The notes under the pieces were generated by a model. The model worked only from the letters and a program-made list of their open reading frames with translations, had not been told where the DNA came from and searched no databases. DNA of 34,462 nucleotides from Magnetococcales bacterium (GTDB lineage: Bacteria > Pseudomonadota > Magnetococcia > Magnetococcales > Magnetaquicoccaceae): contig JADGBT010000038.1 of the NCBI GenBank assembly GCA_015231375.1, forward strand, positions 1 through 34,462. The letters are read 5' to 3'. A program made the position numbers and the translations under genes. Numbering within the stretch: position 1 is the first letter of the stretch; each line of letters begins with the position of its first letter. Positions 15,429 to 23,618 of this stretch are shown piece by piece.

Positions 15429-17984
15429 ATGAGTATACCCGAATCGGCTTTTGACCGATTGAGTGGTGATCTGACAATGGATGATTTCCGGAACATCGTG
15501 GATCAGGCAGAGCAGGGGGATGCCGAAGCGCAATTCTTTCTGGGATTCACCTCCCAGGACGGTGGGGATACGCCACGGGACGATCAGAAGGCGGTCTTCT
15601 GGTGGACCAAGGCCGCCCAGCAGGGACATGCCAAGGCCCAGCTCAATCTAGGCATCATGTATGAAAACGGTCGTGCGGTTGCCAAGGACGACGAACAGGC
15701 GGCCTATTGGTATCGTCAGGCATCCAATCAGGGCAACGCGAGCGCGCAACTGAATCTGGGCATTCTGTACGACGAAGGGCGTGGTCTGCCCCAGGATCCC
15801 AGACAGGCGGTCTTCTGGTGGAGCAAGGCGGCGGCGCAGGGCAATGTGGGCGCGCAGTTGAATCTGGGCATCATGTATGAGAAAGGACGCGGCGTCTCCC
15901 AGGATGATGTGCTGGCGGTCTACTGGTGGACCAAGGCGGCGGAACAGGGGGATGCCCGTGCCCGGTTGAATCTGGGCATTCTGTTTGAAGAGGGTCGGGG
16001 GGTGCCGCAGGATTCCGTCCGGGCCGTGTACCTGTGGAGCAAGGCGGCGGAACAAGGAGACGCCAAGGCGCAGTTCAATCTGGGCGTCATGTACGAACAG
16101 GGGCGCGGCGGACTGCCCCAAGACGAGCAACAGGCTTTGTACTGGTGGCGCAAGGCGGCGCAACAGGGGTATCCGAAGGCCCTGTTCAACCTGGGCGTGG
16201 TGTACGAGCAGGGCTCGGGGGTGCCGCAGGATGGTCAGCAGGCGTTGTTCTGGTATCTCAAGGCGGCGGGAGAGGGGGATGCTGAGGCGCAGTTCAATCT
16301 GGGCGCCATGTTCGCCCAGGGTCGGGGAGGTCTGCCCCAGGATGATGTCCAGGCGGTGCATTGGTATCGCAAGGCGGCGGAACAGCGTCACGCCGAGGCT
16401 CAATACAATCTGGGCAACCTGTATGTGAAAGGACGGGGTGTTCCCGTTGATGATGAGCAGGCGGTCTTGTGGTGGCGGCAGGCGGCGGAGTTGGGGGATG
16501 CGCGGGCGCGGTACAATTTGGGGGTGATGTATGAACGGGGTCGCGGCGGGTTGCCGCAGGATGACGAGCAGGCGGTCTTGTGGTGGCGTCTGGCGGCGGA
16601 ACAGGGGGATGTCAAGGCTCAGTACAACCTTGGGGTGATGTCCGAGCATGGTCGGGGCGGTCTGCCCAAAGACGGGGCGGAGGCGGCTGTCTGGTATCGT
16701 CTGGCGGCGGACCAGGAGAGTGTGGAAGCCCGTTTCAATCTCGGTATTTTGTACGAGCAGGGTGTGGAGGTGGACCGGGACGATCTTCAGGCGGTGTACT
16801 GGTTCAAGAAGGCGGCGGAACTGGGAGACGCCAAGGCGCAATACAATCTGGGGATCTTGTGCGGCCTGGGACGGGGCGTGGCCAGAGACGACGGTCAGGC
16901 GGTGTTCTGGTTTCGTCTGGCGGCGGATCAGGGACACGCCAAGGCCCAGTTCAATCTGGGCATTTTGTACGAACAGGGGCGCGGCGGACTGCCCAGAGAC
17001 GATCAACAGGCCGTATCCTGGTGGAAGAAAGCGGCGGATCAGGGCCATGCCAAGGCCCAGTTCAACCTTGGGGTCATGTTCGAGAACGGTCGTGGGGTTT
17101 TGAAGGATTTCACCCAGGCCCGGTTCTGGTATCGCCAGTCGGCGGATCAGGGAAATGCCAAGGCGCAGTTGAATCTTGGCTTCATGTGCGCGGATGCCCG
17201 GGGCATGCCCCGGGATGACCGACAGGCCTTGACTTGGTTCTTCAAGGCCGCGCAGCAGGGGGATCCTGTGGCCCAGTACAATCTGGGGATCGCGTATGAT
17301 ACCTGGTCGGAATTGTCCGCAGATGTCAAGCAGGCGGCGTTCTGGTATCGTCAATCCGCCAATCAGGGACATGCCGGAGCCCAGTTCAATCTGGCGATCA
17401 AGAACGCCAACGGCGACGGCGTGCCGAAAGATATGATCCAGTCGGTCTACTGGTTCCACAAGGCGGCGGACCAGGGGCATTCCGGGGCGCAGTTCAATCT
17501 GGGGGTGATGTATGCGATCGGACGCGGGGTGGCCCATAACGACGAGTTGGCGGTCAGTTGGTATCGCAAGGCGGCCCAGCAGGGAGAAGCCAATGCCCAG
17601 TCCAATCTGGGCTTCATGTACGAACACGGATACGGGGTGCAGAAAGATGACAAACAGGCTTTCTCCTGGTATCGTTTGTCGGCGGATCAAGGACATGCGG
17701 GAGCGCAAATGAATCTGGGCACTTTGTACCTCAATGGTCGGGGTGTGAGTCAGGATTATGTGCAGGCGTATGCGTGGCTGGAACTGGCCGCGTCGCAGGG
17801 GCTGGCGGATGCCATGGAAACGCGTCAATCGATCACCCGGCACATGTCCCCGGAGCAGATCGAGGCGGCGCAGCAGATGGCGCAGGACTGGGCCGAGAAA
17901 CGGCCCTTTCTGCCGCATGTGGCCTCTCCCGGTGGTCGTGTTGGCATGGTGGTGGACGGATTCAATGCGACCGTGCATTTTTGA
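15429..17984 (+). CDS. Giant Sel1-repeat protein (851 aa, about 21 repeats)
   Basis: After a 27-residue lead, the protein is an unbroken series of about 21 Sel1-like repeats plus a terminal half-repeat. Consensus: AAEQGDAxAQxNLGxMYExGRGVxxDDxQAVxWWRK. Repeats are 36 residues, but five carry an extra Gly (GRGGLPQD/GLPKD/GLPRD) and are 37. The coding DNA is therefore a tandem array of about 108-111 bp. The C-terminus resembles the smaller Sel1 protein (YAWLELAASQGLADAMETRQSI), suggesting expansion from a common ancestor. No signal peptide or membrane helix is visible. Likely a long binding scaffold; partner unknown. ATG at 15429 has GAGAGGG about 6 nt upstream. Confidence 0.9.
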   Translation: MSIPESAFDRLSGDLTMDDFRNIVDQAEQGDAEAQFFLGFTSQDGGDTPRDDQKAVFWWTKAAQQGHAKAQLNLGIMYENGRAVAKDDEQAAYWYRQASNQGNASAQLNLGILYDEGRGLPQDPRQAVFWWSKAAAQGNVGAQLNLGIMYEKGRGVSQDDVLAVYWWTKAAEQGDARARLNLGILFEEGRGVPQDSVRAVYLWSKAAEQGDAKAQFNLGVMYEQGRGGLPQDEQQALYWWRKAAQQGYPKALFNLGVVYEQGSGVPQDGQQALFWYLKAAGEGDAEAQFNLGAMFAQGRGGLPQDDVQAVHWYRKAAEQRHAEAQYNLGNLYVKGRGVPVDDEQAVLWWRQAAELGDARARYNLGVMYERGRGGLPQDDEQAVLWWRLAAEQGDVKAQYNLGVMSEHGRGGLPKDGAEAAVWYRLAADQESVEARFNLGILYEQGVEVDRDDLQAVYWFKKAAELGDAKAQYNLGILCGLGRGVARDDGQAVFWFRLAADQGHAKAQFNLGILYEQGRGGLPRDDQQAVSWWKKAADQGHAKAQFNLGVMFENGRGVLKDFTQARFWYRQSADQGNAKAQLNLGFMCADARGMPRDDRQALTWFFKAAQQGDPVAQYNLGIAYDTWSELSADVKQAAFWYRQSANQGHAGAQFNLAIKNANGDGVPKDMIQSVYWFHKAADQGHSGAQFNLGVMYAIGRGVAHNDELAVSWYRKAAQQGEANAQSNLGFMYEHGYGVQKDDKQAFSWYRLSADQGHAGAQMNLGTLYLNGRGVSQDYVQAYAWLELAASQGLADAMETRQSITRHMSPEQIEAAQQMAQDWAEKRPFLPHVASPGGRVGMVVDGFNATVHF

Positions 17985-18232
17985 CCTCTCAAGACGGGCA
18001 CGGTTTCTTGTGCGGAGCTGGATTCGCCCATGTTGAGAATTTCGGCCCTCTGGTTTTCTGGCTCTTCCGGCGGAAGCGCGCCTGGGGTGGCTTTGCCACT
18101 TGGCAAACCCGACGGGACAGGAATGGACGAACGACCTTTGAGATGCTTTGAGATGGGGTAGGTCTGCGCTCAGAAGTGGGGCAAGAGTCGGCAGGGAGAG
18201 TCTGATGGATTTTTCAGGAGAAGGCTGATCGG

Positions 18233-18294
18233 TTCAAGTTAAAAAATAAACGGGTTGGAGAGAATTCTCTAACCCGTTTATTTTTTAACTTGAA
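18233..18294. terminator. 62-bp perfect-armed palindrome, probable bidirectional terminator
   Basis: Arms of 24 nt (18233-18256 and 18271-18294) are exact reverse complements around a 14-nt centre, which itself contains AGAGAATTCTCT. Each arm carries a six-A or six-T run, so a stem of AACGGGTT/AACCCGTT is followed by a T-rich tract on both strands. It lies 3 nt beyond the tRNA-Arg 3' end and can terminate that transcript as well as the Sel1 transcript. The preceding 17985-18232 stretch holds only a minor GTGGC-TTT-GCCAC hairpin. Confidence 0.75.
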
Positions 18295-18297
18295 AAA

Positions 18298-18375
18298 TGG
18301 TGCGCTCGGAAGGATTCGAACCTCCGGCCTACTGGTTCGTAGCCAGTTGCTCTATCCGGGCTGAGCTACGAGCGC
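18298..18375 (-). tRNA. tRNA-Arg(ACG)
   Basis: On the minus strand the acceptor GCGCTCG (5' end 18375) pairs with CGAGCGC, then A and an encoded CCA (to 18298). D-arm TAGCTCAGCCCGGATAGAGC, anticodon arm actgg-ctACGaa-ccagt and T-arm GGAGGTTCGAATCC are all present. The A34 of ACG is expected to become inosine (TadA), reading CGU/CGC/CGA. Confidence 0.95.
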
Positions 18376-18507
18376 GTGAATCGCGGAATGGGGGGATTTA
18401 TAATCCGTGACGTGGGAAAGGTCAAGCCGCAAAATGCAAAAAAATGGGCCATCCGGATAAATAGAGTCGGGAAGGGATGGATTGCGCGGAATCGGTATGC
18501 GGGTGAT

Positions 18508-21006
18508 ATGGGAATGAAAGCGATCTGGATCATTGCGTTGCGTGGAATCAGAGGGGCGCGGCGGGACTTTTTTCTGTTTGCCTGGGCGATTTTTTTATCC
18601 GTGGCCATGGCCACCGGCATGGCCGCCACTGCCAAGGCCCTCCAGGATGGACTGGATCGGGAAACCAGGGCCATGCTGGCGGCGGATCTGCGCATCGAGT
18701 CCGCCACGCCGTTTCCGGAGTTTCTTCAGGCCCATGTGAGTCGGCCCGGCTGGCAGGTGGCGGAAAATCTGGAGTTCACTGCCATGGTGCGGGTTCCCGG
18801 TTCCGGGCGCACTGTGCTGGTGGAGGTGTTGGCCGCCTCTGACGCGCATCCGTTGCGGGGGTCGATGGCGTTGCGTTCCGGGCTTTCCTTGCAAGAGGCG
18901 CTGCGGGAGCAGGGGGCGGTGGTGGAATCCGCGTTGTTCGAGCGGCTCGGACTGGAGTCCGGCGCGACCTTCGAGCTGGGAGAGGCCCGTTTTCGACTGG
19001 CGGATGTGCTGCTGCGGGAACCGGATCGGGTGATGCGGTTTTTTCGCTGGGGTCCGCGTGTGGTGATTCCCAGGGAGCGGGCGGTGGCCACCGGATTGTT
19101 GGGATTGGGCAGCCGGGTGCAACATGTCGCGCTGGTCCGGCTGCCCGAGGGGGAGAATCTGGGCCGGATTGCCCGTCACCTGGGGGAGGTGGCCGCCGGA
19201 ACGGGTCTGCGGGTGATGACCCCGGCGGACAGTCAACCCGCTGCGCGTCGTTTTGTCGAGCGGTTCACGCTTTTCTTGCAGTTGATGACCCTGCTGACGC
19301 TTCTGACCGCCGGCAATGCCATGGCCGGAGCCATGGCGGCCCATGCGCGGGAGAATCGCGCCCAGATCGCCATTCTCAAGAGCCTGGGTGCCGGACACAT
19401 GACGGTTGTCGGCATTTTTCTGGTGCGGTTGCTGCTGATGGCCGCTCCGGCCTCCCTGGCGGGGGCGGCCGTGGGGAGCGGATTTCCGGGGCTGCTGTCC
19501 GGGTGGGGGGAAGAGGGTGGGGAGGTCGTCTTTTCCGGGGCGATTTTTGGGATCGGAGCCGGGGCCGGTATGCTTTTGGGGGTGATCTTCTCCCTGGGAG
19601 CGCTTTGGAGCACCCGTTCCGTCTCTCCGGCGGGTCTGTTCCGGGCCGTGGAGTGGGGGGGCGGGACGGATCTGCTCCACTGGAAATGGCGCTGGGGGGT
19701 GCCGGTGGGGATGACCCTGTTGGCCGCTTTCGTTCTGGGCGGGCAGGGAGGATGGAAAAACGGGGCGATGTTCGCCGTCGGGCTGGCGGGATCTCTGGGC
19801 GTGCTGCTGCTGGTGGCCAGAGGCGCCATCTTGCTGTTGCGACGCCTGCGGCCCTCTCGTCTGGTCTGGCGGCTGGCGGTGCGGGGGCTGGCCGCCCACG
19901 GGTCCGGAACCACGGGCGCGATTCTTTCCGTGGGGTTGGGCGTGGGGGCGTTGTGCGCGATTTTCTTTCTGGAACAGAATTTCGACCGGCAGATGGTGGA
20001 GCGTCTGCCCGAGCGGGTGCCGGGTTTTTTCCTGATCGACCTGCAACCCGATCAGGAGCCGGGATTGCGCCAGTTGGCCGGTCGGTTCATGCGGGAGCCG
20101 GACGGCTTGCGGGTCACGCCGGTGGTGCGGGGGCGCATTCAGGCCTTGAAAGAGCACAAAGTCACCCCGGAGTGGGTGAAAGGCCATCCCCAGGCGTGGC
20201 GGTTTCAGCGTGATTATGTGTTGACCTGGGCGGAGTCGCTGCCTGCGGGCAATCGTCTGACTGAGGGGCGTTGGTGGGGGGATTCCGGGGCCATGGAGGC
20301 GAGCGTGGAACGGGAAATGGCCAGGGCCTTGAATCTGCGCATCGGAGACACCCTGGCTTTCGATATTCTGGGGGAGGTGGTGTCGGCTCCCATTACCAGC
20401 ATCCGGGAGGTGCGCTGGTCGGACATGGGGCTTAATTTCTTCGTGATTTTTTCTCCGGCGGTGCTGGCTGGGGCGCCGTATTCCTATCTGGCGAGCGTGA
20501 TGATCGAGCCGGGGCGGGAAGAGGCGTTCCGTGCCGCTGTGGTGGGCCAGTATCACAATGTTTCGGTGATCGCGGCGCGCGAGGTGATGGAGCGGGCTCG
20601 GGAGATGCTGGAGCGGCTGATCACGTCGGTGCGACTGGCGGGCGGCATGGCGGCGGCGGCGGGCCTGACCGCTTTGGCGGTGAGTGTGACGTTGATCCGG
20701 CGGCGGCGGGCGCGGGAGGCGGCCATCCGTCGTTTGTTGGGGGCCACGCAACGGGATCTGGCCCTGGGCGCTTTGGTGGAATATCTGCTGCTGGGGGGGA
20801 TCGCCACGGTGGCCGGTGTGGCGGTGGGGCAGGGGATCACCCTGGGGGTGATGGTGATGCTGTTCAACGACGTGTGGGACTGGCTGCCGCTGGCCACGTT
20901 GCTGGCTTTGGTCGTCGGTACGGCCACGGTGACCGCCACCGGCTACGCCGCCACGCGCCGGGATCTGGACAGGCCGGTCATGGAGGCGTTGCGCAGGCAT
21001 GCCTGA
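18508..21006 (+). CDS. FtsX-family ABC transporter permease (about 832 aa, YbbP-like)
   Basis: A membrane protein with two FtsX-like permease units. There is a first helix at the N-terminus (FFLFAWAIFLSVAMATGMAA) and a large extracytoplasmic domain. A helix group follows around residues 240-390, containing the MAAHARENRAQIAILKSLGA coupling region. Next are two central helices, a second outer domain and a C-terminal helix group with RRRRAREAAIRRLLGATQRDL. This layout is that of MacB/LolC/YbbP-type permeases that work with a LolD-like ATPase on lipoproteins or other envelope substrates. No ATPase gene adjoins it here. Start: the frame is open from 18376, but ATG at 18508 or 18514 gives the family N-terminus MKAIWIIALRGIRGARRD. 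Confidence 0.85.
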   Translation: MGMKAIWIIALRGIRGARRDFFLFAWAIFLSVAMATGMAATAKALQDGLDRETRAMLAADLRIESATPFPEFLQAHVSRPGWQVAENLEFTAMVRVPGSGRTVLVEVLAASDAHPLRGSMALRSGLSLQEALREQGAVVESALFERLGLESGATFELGEARFRLADVLLREPDRVMRFFRWGPRVVIPRERAVATGLLGLGSRVQHVALVRLPEGENLGRIARHLGEVAAGTGLRVMTPADSQPAARRFVERFTLFLQLMTLLTLLTAGNAMAGAMAAHARENRAQIAILKSLGAGHMTVVGIFLVRLLLMAAPASLAGAAVGSGFPGLLSGWGEEGGEVVFSGAIFGIGAGAGMLLGVIFSLGALWSTRSVSPAGLFRAVEWGGGTDLLHWKWRWGVPVGMTLLAAFVLGGQGGWKNGAMFAVGLAGSLGVLLLVARGAILLLRRLRPSRLVWRLAVRGLAAHGSGTTGAILSVGLGVGALCAIFFLEQNFDRQMVERLPERVPGFFLIDLQPDQEPGLRQLAGRFMREPDGLRVTPVVRGRIQALKEHKVTPEWVKGHPQAWRFQRDYVLTWAESLPAGNRLTEGRWWGDSGAMEASVEREMARALNLRIGDTLAFDILGEVVSAPITSIREVRWSDMGLNFFVIFSPAVLAGAPYSYLASVMIEPGREEAFRAAVVGQYHNVSVIAAREVMERAREMLERLITSVRLAGGMAAAAGLTALAVSVTLIRRRRAREAAIRRLLGATQRDLALGALVEYLLLGGIATVAGVAVGQGITLGVMVMLFNDVWDWLPLATLLALVVGTATVTATGYAATRRDLDRPVMEALRRHA

Positions 21007-21041
21007 CGGTGGACATCCGGTGTGGTGAATCCGTCGGGCGA

Positions 21042-21102
21042 GATCCTCCCGGATCCGTTGGGTGGGATCCGTTGGGTGGATCCTCCCGGATCCGTTGGGT
21101 GG
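21042..21102. repeat. Short direct repeats between the permease and cheD
   Basis: GGATCCGTTGGGTG occurs three times (21051-21064, 21065-21078, 21088-21101). The first and third copies are extended to 24 identical bases, at 21042-21065 and 21079-21102, which are 37 nt apart. The array occupies the convergent gap between the permease stop and the cheD stop. Slippage-derived repeats or a protein-binding cluster are both possible. Confidence 0.7.
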
Positions 21103-21106
21103 CGGA

Positions 21107-21580
21107 TCAGCTGGGAGAGGCTTTTTTCATCATGATGGCGCCGGATTCGGTATCGAAGATGATTTTGCGGCTGTAATCGCCTCCCATGTCGGAAGCGATG
21201 ATGGGAATGTTCTCCCGCGCCAGGAGGTCCACCGCGACTTCGATGTTGCGCTCTCCCACGTTGAGCAGTCCGGAGGTGCTTTTGATCACCGCGCCGCCGC
21301 CAAAGACCTTGGCCACGATGTTGCGGCGCAGGCAACCCATCTCGTCCATGCGTTCGATGAGTTTGGCGATGGCGATGTTGCCGTACTTGGGGGAGGGGAG
21401 GCCGTCACCGTTCCACAAGGGCAGTTTGTAGTGATTCATGCCCCCTTCCTTGCGCATGCGGTCCCACAGGCAGACCGCGATGCAGGAACCAAGGACAGTG
21501 GTGATGACATAGGCCCCGTTTTGCGCGAACAGGGCGCCGGGCATCAGAAAGGGTTTGCTGGGATCGCCGCCGGTGGTCAT
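21107..21580 (-). CDS. cheD: Chemoreceptor glutamine deamidase CheD (157 aa)
   Basis: CheD hydrolyses specific Gln side chains of methyl-accepting chemotaxis proteins and can interact with CheC. The catalytic Cys and His are C33 (TVLGSCIAV) and H50 (GGMNHYKLP), 17 residues apart as in the known Thermotoga enzyme; T27 fits the third catalytic position. KVFGGGAV and NIPIIASDMGGDYSRKIIFDTESG are also family motifs. No che genes or receptors adjoin it; the partner is a kinase-like gene ending 3 nt upstream in the same direction, so the two are co-transcribed. It ends with MMKKASPS, near the direct repeats. Confidence 0.95.
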   Translation of the reverse strand: MTTGGDPSKPFLMPGALFAQNGAYVITTVLGSCIAVCLWDRMRKEGGMNHYKLPLWNGDGLPSPKYGNIAIAKLIERMDEMGCLRRNIVAKVFGGGAVIKSTSGLLNVGERNIEVAVDLLARENIPIIASDMGGDYSRKIIFDTESGAIMMKKASPS

Positions 21581-21583
21581 GGG

Positions 21584-22486
21584 TCAGAATGCCTCGACTC
21601 CGTCATCGTCGCCAAACAGGAATTCGTTGCCATCCACCGAGAAGGCGTCCGCCTCGGCGTCCGAGGGGAGTTCCGGGACCGAGATGGTGAAGGTGGCCCC
21701 CTGCCGGTCCGGGGAGTGGACCGAGACCGTGCCTTGCATCAGGTCGAGTACCGCCTGGGTGATGGAGAGTCCGAGACCGTGTCCCTTGTGACTTTTGCGC
21801 ATTCCCGACTCCCCTTGCACAAAGCGGTCGAAGAGGCGGTGCAACTGGGACATGTCGATGCCGATGCCGGTATCGGCCACGGTCAGGGTGAGGGTCTCGT
21901 CCAGAACCTGGGCTGCGATGGTGATCTGGCCGTCATCCTGGTTGAACTCGATGGCGTTGGAGAGCAGATTGGAAAAAACCAGCCGGAGCCGTTCCGCGTC
22001 GGTTTTGAAGAGCAGTCGTTCGCTCTCATCCCCTTGCGGCGTGAAGTGGACACTCAAGCGTTTATCCTGGATCAGGTGCTGGAACGATTCGGTGGTGCTG
22101 GTGATCAACTGGTTGATGTCCACCATGGAGACTTGCAGCGAGGTGTCGCCGGACTCCAGTTCCGCAGCCGCGAAGATGTTGCGCAGTTGGAAATCCAGGC
22201 TGAACGCTTCGTTGTGGATCAGGGAGGCCGCGCTGGAGACCATTTCCGGATCCATGGCGGAAGAAGCCAGTTGTTGTGACAATCCGAGAATGCATGATAA
22301 CGGATTGTTAATCTCGTTTTTCATGTGAGAAACAAAGTTGCTTTTGACCTGCTCAGACAACTGAAGTTTATGATTGACATCCTCAAGCTTTTTACTGATC
22401 ATCTTGACGTCGTACAGCGCCTGTTTGGTCTGATCGAACCGTTTCTTCAGTTCGGTAATGAGTTCGTCGTCACTCAGAATATCCAT
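21584..22486 (-). CDS. Histidine-kinase-like protein lacking the phospho-acceptor His (300 aa)
   Basis: There are no membrane segments. Residues 8-50 form a coiled coil, then a HisKA-like helix FVSHMKNEINNPL (51-63). Here the canonical H of MSHEIRTPL is N57, with H54 three residues earlier. The ATPase domain looks complete: N-box FSNLLSNAIEF (171-181), G1 DTGIGID (205-211), FDRFV (219-223) and G2 GHGLGL (235-240). The acidic C-terminus ends DDDGVEAF. The ATG at 22486 (MDILSDDEL) is preferred because GGAGA lies 9 nt upstream, although the frame runs to 22564. Coupling to cheD suggests a chemotaxis or signalling role. It could be a pseudokinase that binds ATP or a partner kinase rather than phosphorylating itself. 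Confidence 0.82.
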   Translation of the reverse strand: MDILSDDELITELKKRFDQTKQALYDVKMISKKLEDVNHKLQLSEQVKSNFVSHMKNEINNPLSCILGLSQQLASSAMDPEMVSSAASLIHNEAFSLDFQLRNIFAAAELESGDTSLQVSMVDINQLITSTTESFQHLIQDKRLSVHFTPQGDESERLLFKTDAERLRLVFSNLLSNAIEFNQDDGQITIAAQVLDETLTLTVADTGIGIDMSQLHRLFDRFVQGESGMRKSHKGHGLGLSITQAVLDLMQGTVSVHSPDRQGATFTISVPELPSDAEADAFSVDGNEFLFGDDDGVEAF

Positions 22487-22572
22487 GATTATAGGTCTCC
22501 GGCAAGTTTTTTTACGCAGGAAAGGCTGGTTATGATACAGCAGAAAATCGACAAGTGCCAGCATTGACGGAC

Positions 22573-22601
22573 TTGAAAAAAGTTTGCGACCGATCTATTA
22601 T
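22573..22601 (+). promoter_or_regulatory. Sigma70-type promoter of the molybdenum-carrier-like gene
   Basis: TTGAAA (22573-22578) and TATTAT (22596-22601) are separated by 17 nt, about 35 nt before the start codon. The -35 reads CTTGAAA, so a heat-shock contribution cannot be excluded. Confidence 0.6.
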
Positions 22602-22635
22602 ATGGAGAATTTTTTTCAGCCGCCATGAGGAAACA

Positions 22636-23160
22636 ATGTTTAACAAAATAATTTCAGGTGGTCAAACCGGGGTGGATCGGGCAGCGTTGGATTTCGCCAT
22701 GTCCAAAGGTATCGCGGTCGGGGGGTGGTGCCCCAAGGGACGCAAGGCCGATGACGGGCCCATCGAGGCCCATTATCCGTTACGGGAGACGCCGAAGTCC
22801 GATTATCGGCAGAGAACCTTCTGGAACATGCGGGATTGTGACGGGGCGTTGATCTTTTATCGGGGCGAGTTGACCGGAGGCACGCTGCTGACCGTGCAGC
22901 TCGCCCGTTCCATGCGGAAATTGCATCGGTTGATCCACCTGAACCGCAACGCGGACCTGGACGATATACGCGAATGGATTCTTGATCATCGGATTCGGGT
23001 GCTGAACGTGGCCGGACCGCGCGAACGGGGCAACCGGGGCATTCATGCCCAGACCATGGCTTTCCTGGAGACCTTGCACGGTGATTTGCCGGTCTGGATG
23101 CCTCTGGAACGCTGCCTGACCACGGGAATGGACTATTCCTGCATGGCAGAACCTTTCTGA
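22636..23160 (+). CDS. Putative molybdenum carrier protein, SLOG/YpsA-like Rossmann fold (174 aa)
   Basis: The N-terminus IISGGQTGVDRAALDFA is the nucleotide-binding loop of the SLOG/lysine-decarboxylase-like superfamily. GWCPKGRKADDGPI, YRQRTFWNMRDCDGALIF and LNVAGPRE match the putative molybdenum-cofactor carrier family. The algal member binds molybdenum cofactor; a bacterial role is not settled. ATG at 22636 with GAGG 6 nt upstream is preferred to the longer frame from 22555. The last residues (DYSCMAEPF) derive from a 105-bp tandem duplication at the junction with the convergent yciI-like gene, so the C-terminus is probably not ancestral. Confidence 0.82.
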   Translation: MFNKIISGGQTGVDRAALDFAMSKGIAVGGWCPKGRKADDGPIEAHYPLRETPKSDYRQRTFWNMRDCDGALIFYRGELTGGTLLTVQLARSMRKLHRLIHLNRNADLDDIREWILDHRIRVLNVAGPRERGNRGIHAQTMAFLETLHGDLPVWMPLERCLTTGMDYSCMAEPF

Positions 23161-23287
23161 AGGGCCTGGCCACGACCTGGGTAGGCGGATCTGCCGGTCT
23201 GGATGGCTCTGGAACGCTGCCTGACCACGGGAATGCGACGATTGCTTATGGCAGAACTTTTTTGAAGGGCTTGACCACGACCTGGGC
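23083..23287. repeat. 105-bp tandem duplication at a convergent gene junction
   Basis: 23083-23182 and 23188-23287 align with a constant offset of 105 bases and no gaps. They are about four-fifths identical; most differences cluster in a 12-nt block around 23131-23142. Each unit contains the 3' end of the molybdenum-carrier-like gene and the reverse of the yciI-like 3' end. The real yciI end lies in the right unit and the actual carrier stop in the left. Confidence 0.85.
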
Positions 23288-23545
23288 ATAGACCCCGGCG
23301 GCCACATACGGATCGGCCTCGGCCCAGGCTCGACAGTCAGCCAGAGAGTCGAATTCGGCGACGACCAGGCTGCCCGTAAAGCCCGGATCGCCTGCGGTCG
23401 GCCTTTCGGCAGCCGGAAACGGACCGGCCAGCAGCAGACGGTTTTCCGCCTTCAGGGCTTCGAGCCGGGCCAGATGGGCCGGTCGGACGGCCAGACGCAG
23501 CGGCAGGGAGTCCGGGACATCTTCCCCGATGATGGCGTAATACAT
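23246..23545 (-). CDS. YciI-like protein (99 aa)
   Basis: Small alpha-beta (ferredoxin-like) YciI-family protein: [14 protein letters not shown] at the N-terminus, [11 protein letters not shown] with the conserved His (about H24), GPFPAAE, and the [30 protein letters not shown] core. It ends with the usual VKPFKKVLP. The family is thought to have a His-Asp catalytic pair, but its reaction is mostly unknown. ATG at 23545 has GGAGAAA upstream. It converges on the molybdenum-carrier-like gene, and the last codons lie inside the right copy of the 105-bp duplication. Confidence 0.88.
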   Translation of the reverse strand: MYYAIIGEDVPDSLPLRLAVRPAHLARLEALKAENRLLLAGPFPAAERPTAGDPGFTGSLVVAEFDSLADCRAWAEADPYVAAGVYAQVVVKPFKKVLP

Positions 23546-23618
23546 GACAGGGTTTCTCCAGAAGAAAGGGGCGGCGCGGGTTCGGGGGCTTCAGGTCCGG
23601 ATCGTGGGGTGGCCCGGA

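Noticed and set aside
15648-17978. 776-aa antisense frame over the large Sel1 gene
   Set aside because: It mirrors the repeat and GC bias of the sense frame; the sense protein has perfect Sel1 repeats and a ribosome site.
15429-17984. Tandem 108-bp DNA repeats as a CRISPR or satellite array
   Set aside because: The period is a multiple of three, the frame is uninterrupted and the units encode Sel1 repeats.
18595-21000. 801-aa antisense frame over the permease
   Set aside because: Low complexity His/Gln/Arg/Pro composition and no domain; the plus-strand frame has clear FtsX helices.
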